A DNA stretch of 64,000 nucleotides from Humibacillus xanthopallidus. Its GTDB lineage: Bacteria; Actinomycetota; Actinomycetes; Actinomycetales; Dermatophilaceae. Shown here piece after piece: positions 33,915-42,387 of this stretch. Position 1 is the first letter of the stretch, and the number at the start of each line of letters is the position of its first letter. The DNA lies in the NCBI RefSeq assembly GCF_006716675.1, contig NZ_VFPM01000002.1:496001-560000 (forward strand). Reading direction: 5' to 3'. A program made the position numbers and the translations under genes. The notes beneath the pieces were generated by a model. The model had not been told where the DNA came from and made no database searches. It saw only the letters and a list, made by a program, of their open reading frames with translations.

Positions 33915-34778
33915 TCAGCTCGCCTTGGCGGTCGGCCACGGCCAGGCGGTGCAGCCCTTCAGCCCGTAGGTCTGCTGCATCATGACCGGCGCGACCTTGC
34001 CGGCTCCGCCGCAGTAGGCGTGCCCGTGGCCGAGCCCGTGGCCGACCTCGTGGTTGACGAGGTAGGTGCGGTAGCCCGCGAGGTCGGTGCCGTAGGCCTG
34101 CGCCCCCAGGATCCATCGGCGCGCGTTGAGCACGACGCGGCCGCCGTTGTGGCAGCTCACCTGTCCGCGGGTCTGCAAGGGGGCGCACAGCTTGTCGGTG
34201 GTGTCAGGGCTCGCGAGGGTGATCCGCAGGTCGACAGGGGCCCCTTGCGCCGCTTCCGCCGGGGGGACGTTGACGAAGTGCACGCCGTCCTTGGTCTGCC
34301 AGCCGCGGGGGTCCGCGAGGACGGTGGCGACCGTCGTGGCCAGTGCCGTGGTGTCGACGCCCAGGCCTCCCTCGGTCTCGAGGGTCCAGCGCACGGTGCG
34401 TCCGCTGCGGGGCGCGGTGCCGAGCGCCTTCGCCGGCACCGCGACGGCGGTCATGGTGCCGCTGCCACGCTCGACGACCGTGGTGGCGGTCGCACCCTTC
34501 GCGGAGGAGCCGGTGCTGCCCGGGGTGGGAGTCGCGGCAGTCTCCGGGACTCGCTCGACGTCGCCGAGGGGCACCGACGCGGCGAACCCAGCGGTCATCG
34601 CGATGCGCGACGCGGAGGACAGCGCACTCTCGGACACTTCACCGGCGCCCGCTGCGGCGACGGCCCACACGTCGGCGACGAGGCACCCCACGAGGGCGGC
34701 CGCCGCCACGACGCGACGCCGGTGCACCTGCTGACGTCGAGAGTCAGCAGGTCCGCCTGCTCCGCCACCCCTGCGCAT
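33915..34778 (-). CDS. DUF3152 secreted zincin-like protein
   Basis: 287 residues. A signal or anchor segment (about 20-43, VVAAAALVGCLVADVWAVAAAG) and a low-complexity linker precede a C-terminal domain. This has the HExxHxxxxxH zinc motif in NHEVGHGLGHGH, plus paired Cys (KLCAPLQTRGQVSCH). The domain is DUF3152, widespread in Actinobacteria and predicted to be an extracellular metalloprotease; activity has not to my knowledge been shown. The start is ATG 34778; an in-frame GTG lies just upstream. Confidence 0.82.
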   Translation of the reverse strand: MRRGGGAGGPADSRRQQVHRRRVVAAAALVGCLVADVWAVAAAGAGEVSESALSSASRIAMTAGFAASVPLGDVERVPETAATPTPGSTGSSAKGATATTVVERGSGTMTAVAVPAKALGTAPRSGRTVRWTLETEGGLGVDTTALATTVATVLADPRGWQTKDGVHFVNVPPAEAAQGAPVDLRITLASPDTTDKLCAPLQTRGQVSCHNGGRVVLNARRWILGAQAYGTDLAGYRTYLVNHEVGHGLGHGHAYCGGAGKVAPVMMQQTYGLKGCTAWPWPTAKAS

Positions 34779-34969
34779 GTGCTCCACGCTAGGCCACCTA
34801 CCCGTTGCGGTCACGGAGGCGACGGGCGACCCGCGAGGACCGATTTGGTCATGGCACCCCAGAGCCCGTACTCTTGCGGAGACCAATGACCGCCGGTTGG
34901 GCTCTGTGGCTGACGCAGAGTCCCGAAGGTTCCGCACGATGCGGGCAGCCAGCGCAGGACCTCAGCCAC

Positions 34970-34990
34970 ACGGCATACACCGTATGCCGT
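34970..34990. repeat. inverted GTATGCCG pair in the rplJ leader
   Basis: ACGGCATAC (34970-34978) and GTATGCCGT (34982-34990) around a 3-nt loop. It lies inside the L10-leader region, between the two arms of the alternative antiterminator helix. Confidence 0.9.
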
Positions 34991-34995
34991 CTCGT

Positions 34996-35025
34996 GCCCC
35001 GAGCGCCCTGCGCCGGGGCCTTTTT
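34996..35025 (+). terminator. rplJ attenuator hairpin with T5 tail
   Basis: GCCCCG/CGGGGC stem with inner GCG/CGC pairs (one bulged A), then C and five T. A T5 run is rare in this DNA, so this is a convincing intrinsic terminator about 48 nt before the rplJ ATG. Confidence 0.75.
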
Positions 35026-35072
35026 CGTGAGGGCCCTTCTCCGGTGGCACCACGCAAGGGAAGGAGGCCCAG

Positions 35073-35657
35073 ATGGCAAAGGCCGACAGGACTGCCGCCA
35101 TCGCCGAGATCGCGGACCAGTTCCGTGAGTCCGGCGCGGCCGTTCTCACCGAGTACCGCGGGCTGACCGTGGCCCAGCTCTCGCAGCTGCGCAACTCGAT
35201 CCGAGAGCACGCCACCTACGCCGTGGTCAAGAACACGCTGACGGAGAAGGCTGCTCAGGAGGCCGGAATCACGGCCTTCGACGGCCAGTTCCAGGGCCCG
35301 AGCGCCATCGCCTTCGTGACCGGTGACCCGGTCGAGGCGGCCAAGGGCCTGCGTGACTTCGCCAAGGCACACCCCCTCCTCGTGATCAAGGCTGGCGTCC
35401 TCGACGGCAAGCCGCTGACCACCGAGGAGATCACGAAGCTCGCCGACCTCGAGTCGCGCGAGGTTCTCCTGGCCAAGATGGCGGGGGCCATGAAGGGCTC
35501 CCTCACCAAGGCCGCCTACCTCTTCAACGCTCCTCTGTCGCAGACGGCCCGTGTGGTCGAGGCTCTGCGTCAGAAGCGCGAGGAGCAGGGCCCCGCCACG
35601 GAGGCTCCGGCCGCCGAGGCAACCACCGACGTCGCCGAGGGTGGCGACGAGAGCTGA
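35073..35657 (+). CDS. rplJ: 50S ribosomal protein L10
   Basis: 194 residues with GGAAGGAGG before the ATG. Core motifs: [35 protein letters not shown] and [20 protein letters not shown]. The C-terminal helix and an acidic Ala/Glu tail anchor L7/L12 dimers. It is the L10 autorepressor that would bind the leader upstream. Confidence 0.98.
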   Translation: MAKADRTAAIAEIADQFRESGAAVLTEYRGLTVAQLSQLRNSIREHATYAVVKNTLTEKAAQEAGITAFDGQFQGPSAIAFVTGDPVEAAKGLRDFAKAHPLLVIKAGVLDGKPLTTEEITKLADLESREVLLAKMAGAMKGSLTKAAYLFNAPLSQTARVVEALRQKREEQGPATEAPAAEATTDVAEGGDES

Positions 35658-35723
35658 CGCCTGCTGGCGTTCGCTCGATTCATCAATCAGCCACTCACGG
35701 CAAGTAACAGGAAGGAAGCCATC

Positions 35724-36113
35724 ATGGCGAAGCTCAGCACCGACGAGCTCCTTGACGCCTTCAAGGAGATGACCCTCATCGAGCTCTCGGAGTTCGTGAA
35801 GCAGTTCGAGGAGACCTTCGAGGTCACCGCCGCCGCCCCGGTCGCCGTTGCGGCCGCTGGTGGCGCCGCCGGCGGCGCCGCCGCCGAGGAGGCCGAGGAG
35901 CAGAGCGAGTTCGACGTCGTTCTGGTCGCCGCGGGCGAGAAGAAGATCCAGGTCATCAAGGAGGTCCGCGCGCTCACGAGCCTCGGCCTCAAGGAGGCCA
36001 AGGACCTCGTCGACGGCGCCCCCAAGCCCGTCCTCGAGAAGGTCGACAAGGCTGCGGCCGAGAAGGCCAAGGAGCAGCTCGAGGCCGCCGGCGCGTCCGT
36101 CGAGCTCAAGTGA
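35724..36113 (+). CDS. rplL: 50S ribosomal protein L7/L12
   Basis: 129 residues. N-terminal dimerisation helices ([15 protein letters not shown]), an Ala/Gly hinge (about 36-53), and the C-terminal factor-binding domain ([39 protein letters not shown]). It recruits translation GTPases. AGGAAGG precedes the ATG; a terminator follows. Confidence 0.98.
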   Translation: MAKLSTDELLDAFKEMTLIELSEFVKQFEETFEVTAAAPVAVAAAGGAAGGAAAEEAEEQSEFDVVLVAAGEKKIQVIKEVRALTSLGLKEAKDLVDGAPKPVLEKVDKAAAEKAKEQLEAAGASVELK

Positions 36114-36151
36114 GCCGTCCCGGCTAGTCCGGGACTCCAGCATCACCGCGA

Positions 36152-36184
36152 AGGCGGGTCCGACCACTGGTCGGGCCCGCCTTT
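36152..36184 (+). terminator. rplL terminator
   Basis: AGGCGGGTCCGAC (36152-36164) pairs with GTCGGGCCCGCCT with one wobble around a 4-5 nt loop, followed by TTCGCTT. Confidence 0.8.
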
Positions 36185-36219
36185 CGCTTGCCCGGACGTC
36201 GGTCTCGGAATGTGGCTGG

Positions 36220-36302
36220 CTGGGTGGGCGCGGGGCGATCTGTGGCTGGGTGGGCGCGGGGCGATCTGTGGCTGGGTGGGCGCGACGGCGCTCGCGGCGT
36301 GG
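36220..36302. repeat. 26-bp tandem repeat and 13-mer in the rplL downstream gap
   Basis: Two complete 26-bp units (36220-36245, 36246-36271) beginning CTGGGTGGGCGCGGGGCGAT, plus half of a third. Then comes GCTCGCGGCGTGG (36290-36302), a 13-mer that also occurs twice after the rplA terminator (31222-31234, 31258-31270). The 339-bp gap from rplL to the next stop holds the terminator, these repeats and one GTATGCCG copy; no gene is seen. Confidence 0.85.
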
Positions 36303-36452
36303 AGCGACGGCGGCCGCTCCCGCGTCACCGCTCGGTTCCGTATGCCGTTGGCCGCCGCCGATGCCGCTCCCACCGCCGCACCCCACTCCCTCTCGTCGAG
36401 TGCTCACTTCCTCCGGCGGCGTGCTTCCTTCAGCATCGAGCGCTCAGTTGCT

Positions 36453-37586
36453 TCAGGTGGCGTGGGCCAGGGCGTCCTCGAGGGCGGCGAGGATGAGGGC
36501 GACGCGGTCGGGCCTGGCGTTGTGGCCCATGAGGCCGATGCGCCAGACGCTCGAGGCGAACGCGCCTGCGCCGGCACCGATCTCGAGGTTGTGTCGCTCG
36601 AGGAGGTAGCCGCGCACGGCGGCCGAGTCGACACCTTCGGGCACCCGGACGGTGGTCAGCTCGGGCAGGCGCGAGCCCTCCTCGGCGAAGAGGGTCAGGC
36701 CCATCGCCTCGAGCCCGTCCTGCAGGAGCCGGCCGGCCTCGGCGTGGCGGTCCCACACCTTCTCGAGACCCTCGTCGGCGATGCGGCGCAGACCGGCGTG
36801 CAGGCTCGCGACCATTGCCGTCGGGGCGGTGTGGTGGTAGGTCCGCTTGCCCGCACCCGCCGCCTCGCCGACGTAGCCGCCGAGCAGGCCGAGGTCGAGA
36901 TACCACGACGACGGCTTCTCGACGCGGCGGGCGAAGGCCCGGTCGCTGATGGTGAAGGGCGCGAGCCCGGGCGCGACACCGAGGCACTTCTGCGTGCCGG
37001 CGTAGCCGATGTCGATGCCCCAGTCGTCGGCGCGCAGCTCGATGCCGCCGATGCTCGTGACCGCGTCGACGAGGAGGAGGGCATCGCCCTTGGCGGCGCC
37101 CAGGGCGGCGATGTCGGAGCGGACTCCGGTCGAGGTCTCGGCGTGCACCGCGGCGATGATCTTCGGCGACGGGTGGGCGGCCACGACGCGCTCGACGTCG
37201 ACGGGCCGGCCCCACTCGTGGTCGACCCGCACGACCTGCGCGCCGTGCCGTCCGGCGACGTCGACCATGCGCTCACCGAAGAGGCCGTTGACGGCGACGA
37301 CGACGACGTCGCCGGGCTCGACCGTGTTGACGAAGGCCGCCTCCATGCCGGCCGAACCGGTGGCCGAGAGCGGCAGGGTGCGGCGGTTGTCGGTGCCCCA
37401 GACGTAGCGCAGGAGGTCGCACGTCTCGTCCATGATCGCGAGGAAGTCGGGGTCGAGGTGACCGAGGAGCGGCGACGCCAGCGCCAGGGTGGCCTCGGGG
37501 TAGGGGTTGCAGGGCCCCGGACCGAAGAGGTGACGCTCGGCGATCGGCCGGGTCGTGGCGGGAGGTGGCGTGCTCGAAGAGGTCAT
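36453..37586 (-). CDS. alanine--glyoxylate aminotransferase family protein
   Basis: 377 residues, class V PLP fold. Motifs: FGPGPCNPYPEATLALASPLLGHLDPDF at the N-terminus, LSATGSAGMEAAFVN, HAETSTGVRSDIAALG, VDAVTSIGG and the PLP Lys in GYAGTQKCLGVAPGLAP. It should move an amino group from alanine or serine to glyoxylate, giving glycine. The ATG overlaps the stop of the upstream glycolate oxidase gene by one base. That context, an enzyme making glyoxylate followed by one removing it, strongly supports the substrate call. Confidence 0.9.
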   Translation of the reverse strand: MTSSSTPPPATTRPIAERHLFGPGPCNPYPEATLALASPLLGHLDPDFLAIMDETCDLLRYVWGTDNRRTLPLSATGSAGMEAAFVNTVEPGDVVVVAVNGLFGERMVDVAGRHGAQVVRVDHEWGRPVDVERVVAAHPSPKIIAAVHAETSTGVRSDIAALGAAKGDALLLVDAVTSIGGIELRADDWGIDIGYAGTQKCLGVAPGLAPFTISDRAFARRVEKPSSWYLDLGLLGGYVGEAAGAGKRTYHHTAPTAMVASLHAGLRRIADEGLEKVWDRHAEAGRLLQDGLEAMGLTLFAEEGSRLPELTTVRVPEGVDSAAVRGYLLERHNLEIGAGAGAFASSVWRIGLMGHNARPDRVALILAALEDALAHAT

Positions 37587-39007
37587 CAGAATCCGGCTCC
37601 GGGGTTGAGGATGCCCTGTGGGTCGAGGGCGTGCTTGATGCGGTGGGTGAGCGCCATGACGTCCGGGCCGAGCTGCTCGGGCAGGGCGTCGCGCTTGAGA
37701 CGGCCGACGCCGTGCTCGCCCGTGATGGTGCCGCCGAGGCGGATGGCGAGACTCATGACCTGCGAGAAGGCTTGTGCCGCACGGGCTCTCGCCTCCGCGT
37801 CACCGGGAGGGTAGACGACGACCGGATGCGTGTTGCCGTCACCGGCGTGCGCCACGACGGGGATCTCGACGTCGCAGGCCCGCGCGATCTCGGCGATGCC
37901 GGTCAGCAGGTCGGGCAGTCGGGGCACGGGCACGCCGACGTCTTCGAGCATGATCGTGCCGCGGCGCTCGATCGCATAGATCGCGGCCCGGCGGGCGGCG
38001 ACGAAGAGCTCGCCCTCATCGGGCTCGGTCGTCGTGAAGCACTCCCGGGCGCCGCCCTCGGAGCACAGCTGCTCCATGAGCGCGATCTCCTCGCCGCGCG
38101 CGGCCCCGGGGGCGTCCGACTGCGCGAGCAGCATCGCCCCGGCGTCGCGGTCGAGGCCCATCGGCTTGTGGTCCTCGACGGCGTTGATCGAGGCCTGGTC
38201 CATCAGCTCCATCATCGAGGCGCGCAGCCGGGCGCCGATCGCGACGACGACGCGTGCGGCATCCGCGACGTCGTCGAAGGTGGCCACGAGGGTGGCGGGC
38301 GGCTGCTGGGCCGGAACGAGACGCAGCGTCGCCCGTGTGACGACCCCGAGCGTGCCCTCGCTGCCCACGAAGAGCTTGAGCAGCGACAGCCCGGCGGTGT
38401 CCTTGATCCGCTGGCCCCCGAGCCGCACGAGCGTGCCGTCGGCCAGCACGACGTCGAGCCCCAGCACGTAGTCGGTCGTGACGCCGTACTTCACGCAGCA
38501 GAGGCCGCCGGCGTTGGTCGCGACGTTGCCGCCGATCGAGCAGATCTCGTAGGAGGAGGGGTCGGGCGGATACCAGAGGCCGTGCTCGGCGGCAGCCTGC
38601 TTGACCTCGACGTTGAGCGCGCCTGCCTCGACGACCGCAGTGCGGGTGCTCGGGTCGATCTCGACCGCACGCATCCGCTCGAGGCTGAGCACCACGCACC
38701 CGTCGACGGCGTTGGAGCCCCCCGACAGTCCGCTGCCCGCCCCACGCGGCACGAGCGGTATGCCGTGTGCCCCCGCCCAGCGCACCGTGGCCTGCACGTC
38801 GGCCGCGGACGAGGCGCGGACCACGGCGAGCGGCATACCGGCGTCCTCGTCGGCGGTGAAGTCGAAGCGGTAGGCGGCGACACCGGCGGGGTCCGTGAGC
38901 AGTGCCCCGGGCGCCAGCGCCGCCGCGAGGGCGGCGAGGTCGGGGGAGGGGTCTGGGGCGGTGGCAGTCTGGTCGGCGGACTGAGCGTCCTTGCTCACGG
39001 TCGTCAC
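37586..39007 (-). CDS. FAD-linked glycolate oxidase subunit GlcD-type
   Basis: 473 residues. The FAD-binding PCMH domain shows VPRGAGSGLSGGSNAVDGCVVLSLERM and CSIGGNVATNAGGLCCVKYGVT. The FAD-linked C-terminal domain has HAGDGNTHPVVVYPPGD and GTITGEHGVGRLKRDAL. The family covers glycolate and D-lactate oxidation; GlcE and GlcF partners are not adjacent, so it may be a stand-alone enzyme. D-lactate dehydrogenase is the main alternative, but coupling to an alanine-glyoxylate aminotransferase favours glycolate. Confidence 0.88.
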   Translation of the reverse strand: MTTVSKDAQSADQTATAPDPSPDLAALAAALAPGALLTDPAGVAAYRFDFTADEDAGMPLAVVRASSAADVQATVRWAGAHGIPLVPRGAGSGLSGGSNAVDGCVVLSLERMRAVEIDPSTRTAVVEAGALNVEVKQAAAEHGLWYPPDPSSYEICSIGGNVATNAGGLCCVKYGVTTDYVLGLDVVLADGTLVRLGGQRIKDTAGLSLLKLFVGSEGTLGVVTRATLRLVPAQQPPATLVATFDDVADAARVVVAIGARLRASMMELMDQASINAVEDHKPMGLDRDAGAMLLAQSDAPGAARGEEIALMEQLCSEGGARECFTTTEPDEGELFVAARRAAIYAIERRGTIMLEDVGVPVPRLPDLLTGIAEIARACDVEIPVVAHAGDGNTHPVVVYPPGDAEARARAAQAFSQVMSLAIRLGGTITGEHGVGRLKRDALPEQLGPDVMALTHRIKHALDPQGILNPGAGF

Positions 39008-39175
39008 GGTCCCACCGTAACCGCGCGGTCCGGCAGGGGCGCGGCAGCCACCATGCGTGCCACGGCTCAGGAGGACCCGCTCACGGTGACGGTGACGGGG
39101 TCGCTCTAGAGGGGGCCGGTGACGAGCCGGGAGGTGACGGCTCCGGCCGAGGTGCCGCCCGGTAGGTTGACCGCC

Positions 39176-40087
39176 ATGGGATCGGTGTCACACGACCAGG
39201 AGCCGGCTGCCCCCGCGCCTCGGGGCTCCGCAGGCGCCGCGAGCGCCTCAGGTCCGGCGAGCGCGGCGACCCCCATGGGCCGGTACGGGCCGCTGGTGAG
39301 CATCACCCGCTTCGACTCGGCGCCGAGGGAGCTCGAGTGGCAGCTGCCCCTCGATGGTGAGCTCTACCGCCTCATCCCCGGGTCCGACCGCCCTGACTAC
39401 TCGCTGCTCGTCCTCGAGCGCCCGCTCCACTTCTACCCGGCTCCCGGCTTCGACCTGGGGCGCGTCGAGGCGGACCAGCGCGTCGAGGACCGCAAGGGCC
39501 GGCCGATGGTGCGCGTGCACGCCCTCCTCGTCTGCGCGCGCTTCGTCGGCCAGCAGCTGCAGCCGGGCATGCGCGACCTTGCGGTCAACATCGCCTACGT
39601 CATCGACAACTCGCTCGCCCGTGACGCCGTCGTCGACTTCTCGAAGATCGAGGTCGCGGCCGTAGGCTTCCTCAGCGAGGCACACGCGGGCGGTGCCACG
39701 TCTGCCGACGGACAGCCCGCGACGGCGGAGCCCGCGCCCACTGTCGACGATGTCGTCGCGGACGCCGCGCGGGTGCTGCGCGACGGCGTGGCCGCTCACC
39801 GCGGACGCCCTGTCGGACGGCTGAGCGCGACGCTCGTCGTCGGCGCGGATCGCCAGCTGGCCGGGCTGTCGGGCAACGCCGACGGCGAGGCCCCCGTGCC
39901 CACACCGGAGACGTTCGAGCAGCTCAACAGGGTCCTGGCGCGTCTGAACGGCCTCCCTGAGGGGTCCGCCGGAGCGCCGCCCGACCCCTCCGGGCAGGAC
40001 GACGCCTCCCGTGGTGCGCGCCGCTTCACCGTGCGGGTCGAGGGTGACTCGGTCGTGATCGACAAGAACGACGACGCCCAGGCGTAA
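39176..40087 (+). CDS. hypothetical protein
   Basis: 303 residues if started at ATG 39176. After a Pro/Ala-rich N-terminus (to about residue 38), a conserved-looking region reads RYGPLVSITRFDSAPRELEWQLPLDG, then YSLLVLERPLHFYPAPGFDLGRVEADQRV. The C-terminus ends in a short beta segment (ARRFTVRVEGDSVVIDKND). No membrane segment or catalytic motif; no family recognised. TAGGTT 8 nt upstream could be a -10 element for a leaderless mRNA. A later Met (MGRYGPLV) is an alternative start. Confidence 0.65.
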   Translation: MGSVSHDQEPAAPAPRGSAGAASASGPASAATPMGRYGPLVSITRFDSAPRELEWQLPLDGELYRLIPGSDRPDYSLLVLERPLHFYPAPGFDLGRVEADQRVEDRKGRPMVRVHALLVCARFVGQQLQPGMRDLAVNIAYVIDNSLARDAVVDFSKIEVAAVGFLSEAHAGGATSADGQPATAEPAPTVDDVVADAARVLRDGVAAHRGRPVGRLSATLVVGADRQLAGLSGNADGEAPVPTPETFEQLNRVLARLNGLPEGSAGAPPDPSGQDDASRGARRFTVRVEGDSVVIDKNDDAQA

Positions 40088-40333
40088 CCCCACCGGTCGC
40101 GCGTCGTTCACCTCATGACCGACGTGCATCGGTCGAGGGCATGGCACGGCAGGGGGCCCGAGCGCGTGGCGGGGGGCCGCGGGTTCGTGTGTGCTCGCCC
40201 TCGCAGGGGGAGGAGGTCCCGGGCGCCCGACACGGCGCCCGGGACCGACCTCGCGCCACTGCGGCATACTGCGCTCGTGAAACTCATTCAGGCCGAAGCC
40301 GTCCTCGAGTCCCTCGCCCGCGTCGACGCCCCC

Positions 40334-40405
40334 GGAGATGCGCCCGGAGATGCGCCCGGAGATGCGCCCGGAGATGCGCCCGGAGATGCGCCCGGAGATG
40401 CTCCC
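40334..40405. repeat. 12-bp tandem repeat (GGAGATGCGCCC), six copies
   Basis: Six head-to-tail units, the last with one change (GCTCCC), ending exactly at the GTG of the amidohydrolase gene. Each unit carries GGAG, and the last GGAG is 8 nt from the GTG, a good ribosome-binding distance. In the frame of the gene the units would read GDAP repeated. Confidence 0.95.
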
Positions 40406-41311
40406 GTGAGGGTCGCCCTCGTGCAGCACGCCTGGGTCGACGACCCCGAGGCGCTGCGCGAGACGCTCCGCGACGGCATCCGCACGGCCGCCGAGGCCGG
40501 AGCCCGCATCGTCTTCCTCCCCGAGCTGACGCTGTCGCGCTACCCGGCAGACACGCTGCCCGAGGGCACGCCGTCCGCGACCGCGGAGGACCTCGAGAGC
40601 GGTCCGACGGTCACCTTCGCCCGGGCCGCGGCCGCCGACTTCGGCGTGCACGTGCACGCCTCGCTCTACGAGCGGGCCGCCGCCCCCGACGGCAGTGACG
40701 ACGGGCTCGGCTTCAACACCGCCGTCGTCGTCGCGCCGAGCGGAGAGATCGTGGCCCGCACCCGCAAGACGCACATCCCCGTGACCGCCGGCTACTACGA
40801 GGACAAGTACTTCCGCCCAGGACCGCCCGATGATGCGTATCCCGTTGTGGCGCTTGACGATCCGTCGGTGCGGCTCGGGCTCCCGACGTGCTGGGACGAG
40901 TGGTTCCCCGAGGTGGCGCGCCTCTACTCCCTCGGTGGCGCACAGGTGCTCTGCTACCCGACGGCGATCGGGTCGGAGCCCGACCACCCCGACTTCGACA
41001 CCCAGCCGCTGTGGCAGCAGGTCATCGTCGGCAACGGCATCGCCAACGGCCTCTTCATGGTCGTGCCCAACCGCTACGGCACCGAAGGGCTCATCACCTT
41101 CTACGGCAGCTCCTTCATCTCCGACCCCTACGGTCGCATCCTCGTGCAGGCGCCGCGCGACGAGGCTGCGGTGCTCGTCGCCGACCTCGACCTCGCGCAG
41201 CGCGACGACTGGCTCGAGCTCTTCCCCTTCCTCGCGACCCGGCGTCCCGACTCGTATGCCGCCCTGGCCGAGCCCGTGCGCGACGAGCACCGTCGCGTCG
41301 TGGCCGACTGA
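40406..41311 (+). CDS. aguB: N-carbamoylputrescine amidohydrolase (nitrilase family)
   Basis: 301 residues from GTG 40406 (VRVALVQHAWVDD), the normal beginning of this family. The frame is open upstream to GTG 40277, which would add a 43-residue extension of GDAP repeats; CATACT 6 nt before that GTG could support a leaderless longer form. The catalytic triad is Glu in FLPELTLSRY, Lys in RKTHIPVTAGYYEDKYF and Cys in GLPTCWDEWFPE. It hydrolyses N-carbamoylputrescine to putrescine, CO2 and ammonia. Agmatine deiminase follows after 9 bp, which fixes the substrate with good confidence. Confidence 0.92.
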   Translation: MRVALVQHAWVDDPEALRETLRDGIRTAAEAGARIVFLPELTLSRYPADTLPEGTPSATAEDLESGPTVTFARAAAADFGVHVHASLYERAAAPDGSDDGLGFNTAVVVAPSGEIVARTRKTHIPVTAGYYEDKYFRPGPPDDAYPVVALDDPSVRLGLPTCWDEWFPEVARLYSLGGAQVLCYPTAIGSEPDHPDFDTQPLWQQVIVGNGIANGLFMVVPNRYGTEGLITFYGSSFISDPYGRILVQAPRDEAAVLVADLDLAQRDDWLELFPFLATRRPDSYAALAEPVRDEHRRVVAD

Positions 41312-41320
41312 GGCCCGGCG

Positions 41321-42382
41321 ATGAGCGAGGCCGCTGGCCGGCCGGGCCCCGCCGGCGCCCCCGACCGATGGCGTATGCCGTCCGAGACCTCGCGCCACGA
41401 CGCGACGTGGATGGCGTGGCCGAGTCAGGGCTACACCCTCGGCGAGACCGCCGAGGAGGTCGAGCGAGCGCGCACGACATGGGCCGCCGTGGCCAACGCC
41501 GTCGCGGACTTCGAGCCCGTGCGCATGGCCGTCGTCCCGGCCGACCTCGAGGTCGCGGAGCGCTACCTGCGCGGTGACGTCGAGCTCGTGCCCACGGCCC
41601 TCGACGACGCCTGGATGCGCGACATCGGTCCGACCTTCGTCGTCTCCGACCACGGCACGCTCGGGGCGGTCGACTGGGTCTTCAACGGGTGGGGCGCCCA
41701 GTCCTGGGCGTCCTGGGAGCACGACGCGAAGGTCGGCGCCTTCGTGGCAGGCCTGGCCGGGGCGCAGCTCATCGACTCGCCGCTCGTCAACGAGGGCGGG
41801 GGCATCCACGTCGACGGCCTCGGAACGGTGCTGCTCACCGAGACCGTGCAGCTCGACCCGGGTCGCAACCCGGGCCTCACCCGGGCCGACGTCGAGGCCG
41901 AGCTGGCGCGCACGATCGGGGCGACGGCATACGTCTGGCTCCCGCGGGGACTCACGCGCGACTACGACGAGTTCGGCACCCGCGGCCACGTCGACATCGT
42001 GGCGACGATCCCGAGCCCGGGGGTCGTGCTCCTGCACGACCAGCAGGACCCGTCACACCCCGACCACGCGGTCTCGCGTCAGCTGCGCGAGGTGCTCGAG
42101 GACGCCCGTGACGCCCGCGGTGAGCGGTTCGAGGTCGTCGGCGTCCCGGCGCCGCGCACGCTGGCCGACGACGAGGGTCCGGTCGACTGGTCCTACCTCA
42201 ACCACCTCGTCGTCAACGACGGCGTCATCGCCTGCACCTTCGGCGACGAGCAGGACGAGGCGTCGCTCGGGGTCCTCGCCGAGGCCTACCCCGGCCGGCG
42301 GATCGTCGGCATCGACGCCCGGCCGCTCTTCGACCGCGGCGGCGGCATCCACTGCATCACGCAGCAGCAGCCCGCCCTCTGA
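41321..42382 (+). CDS. aguA: agmatine deiminase
   Basis: 353 residues of the porphyromonas-type peptidylarginine deiminase family. Motifs: WMRDIGPTFV, SPLVNEGGGIHVDG, RGHVDIVA and the C-terminal catalytic Cys in RGGGIHCITQQQ. Converts agmatine to N-carbamoylputrescine, the substrate of the enzyme encoded immediately upstream; together they make putrescine from arginine-derived agmatine. No transporter or arginine decarboxylase is adjacent. Confidence 0.93.
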   Translation: MSEAAGRPGPAGAPDRWRMPSETSRHDATWMAWPSQGYTLGETAEEVERARTTWAAVANAVADFEPVRMAVVPADLEVAERYLRGDVELVPTALDDAWMRDIGPTFVVSDHGTLGAVDWVFNGWGAQSWASWEHDAKVGAFVAGLAGAQLIDSPLVNEGGGIHVDGLGTVLLTETVQLDPGRNPGLTRADVEAELARTIGATAYVWLPRGLTRDYDEFGTRGHVDIVATIPSPGVVLLHDQQDPSHPDHAVSRQLREVLEDARDARGERFEVVGVPAPRTLADDEGPVDWSYLNHLVVNDGVIACTFGDEQDEASLGVLAEAYPGRRIVGIDARPLFDRGGGIHCITQQQPAL

Positions 42383-42387
42383 CCTCA

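Larger units (their letters stand above)
34860..35060 (+). promoter_or_regulatory. rplJ leader (L10 leader-type RNA) with attenuator
   Basis: The 294 bp between the zincin gene start and rplJ hold no gene. GCGCAGG (34952-34958) can pair with CCTGCGC (35007-35013), enclosing an inverted GTATGCCG pair. The second arm instead forms part of a terminator, GCCCCG (34996-35001) with CGGGGC (35014-35019), followed by TTTTT (35021-35025). Such mutually exclusive structures and their location match the L10 leader, bound by L10-(L12)n to control rplJL. Boundaries are approximate. Confidence 0.6.

Noticed and set aside
36220..36285. Tandem 26-bp array as a CRISPR
   Set aside because: Units are contiguous, without unique spacers, and no cas gene is near.
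40334..40405. 12-bp array as a CRISPR or phase-variable repeat
   Set aside because: No spacers, and the period is a multiple of three, so slippage would not switch the frame.
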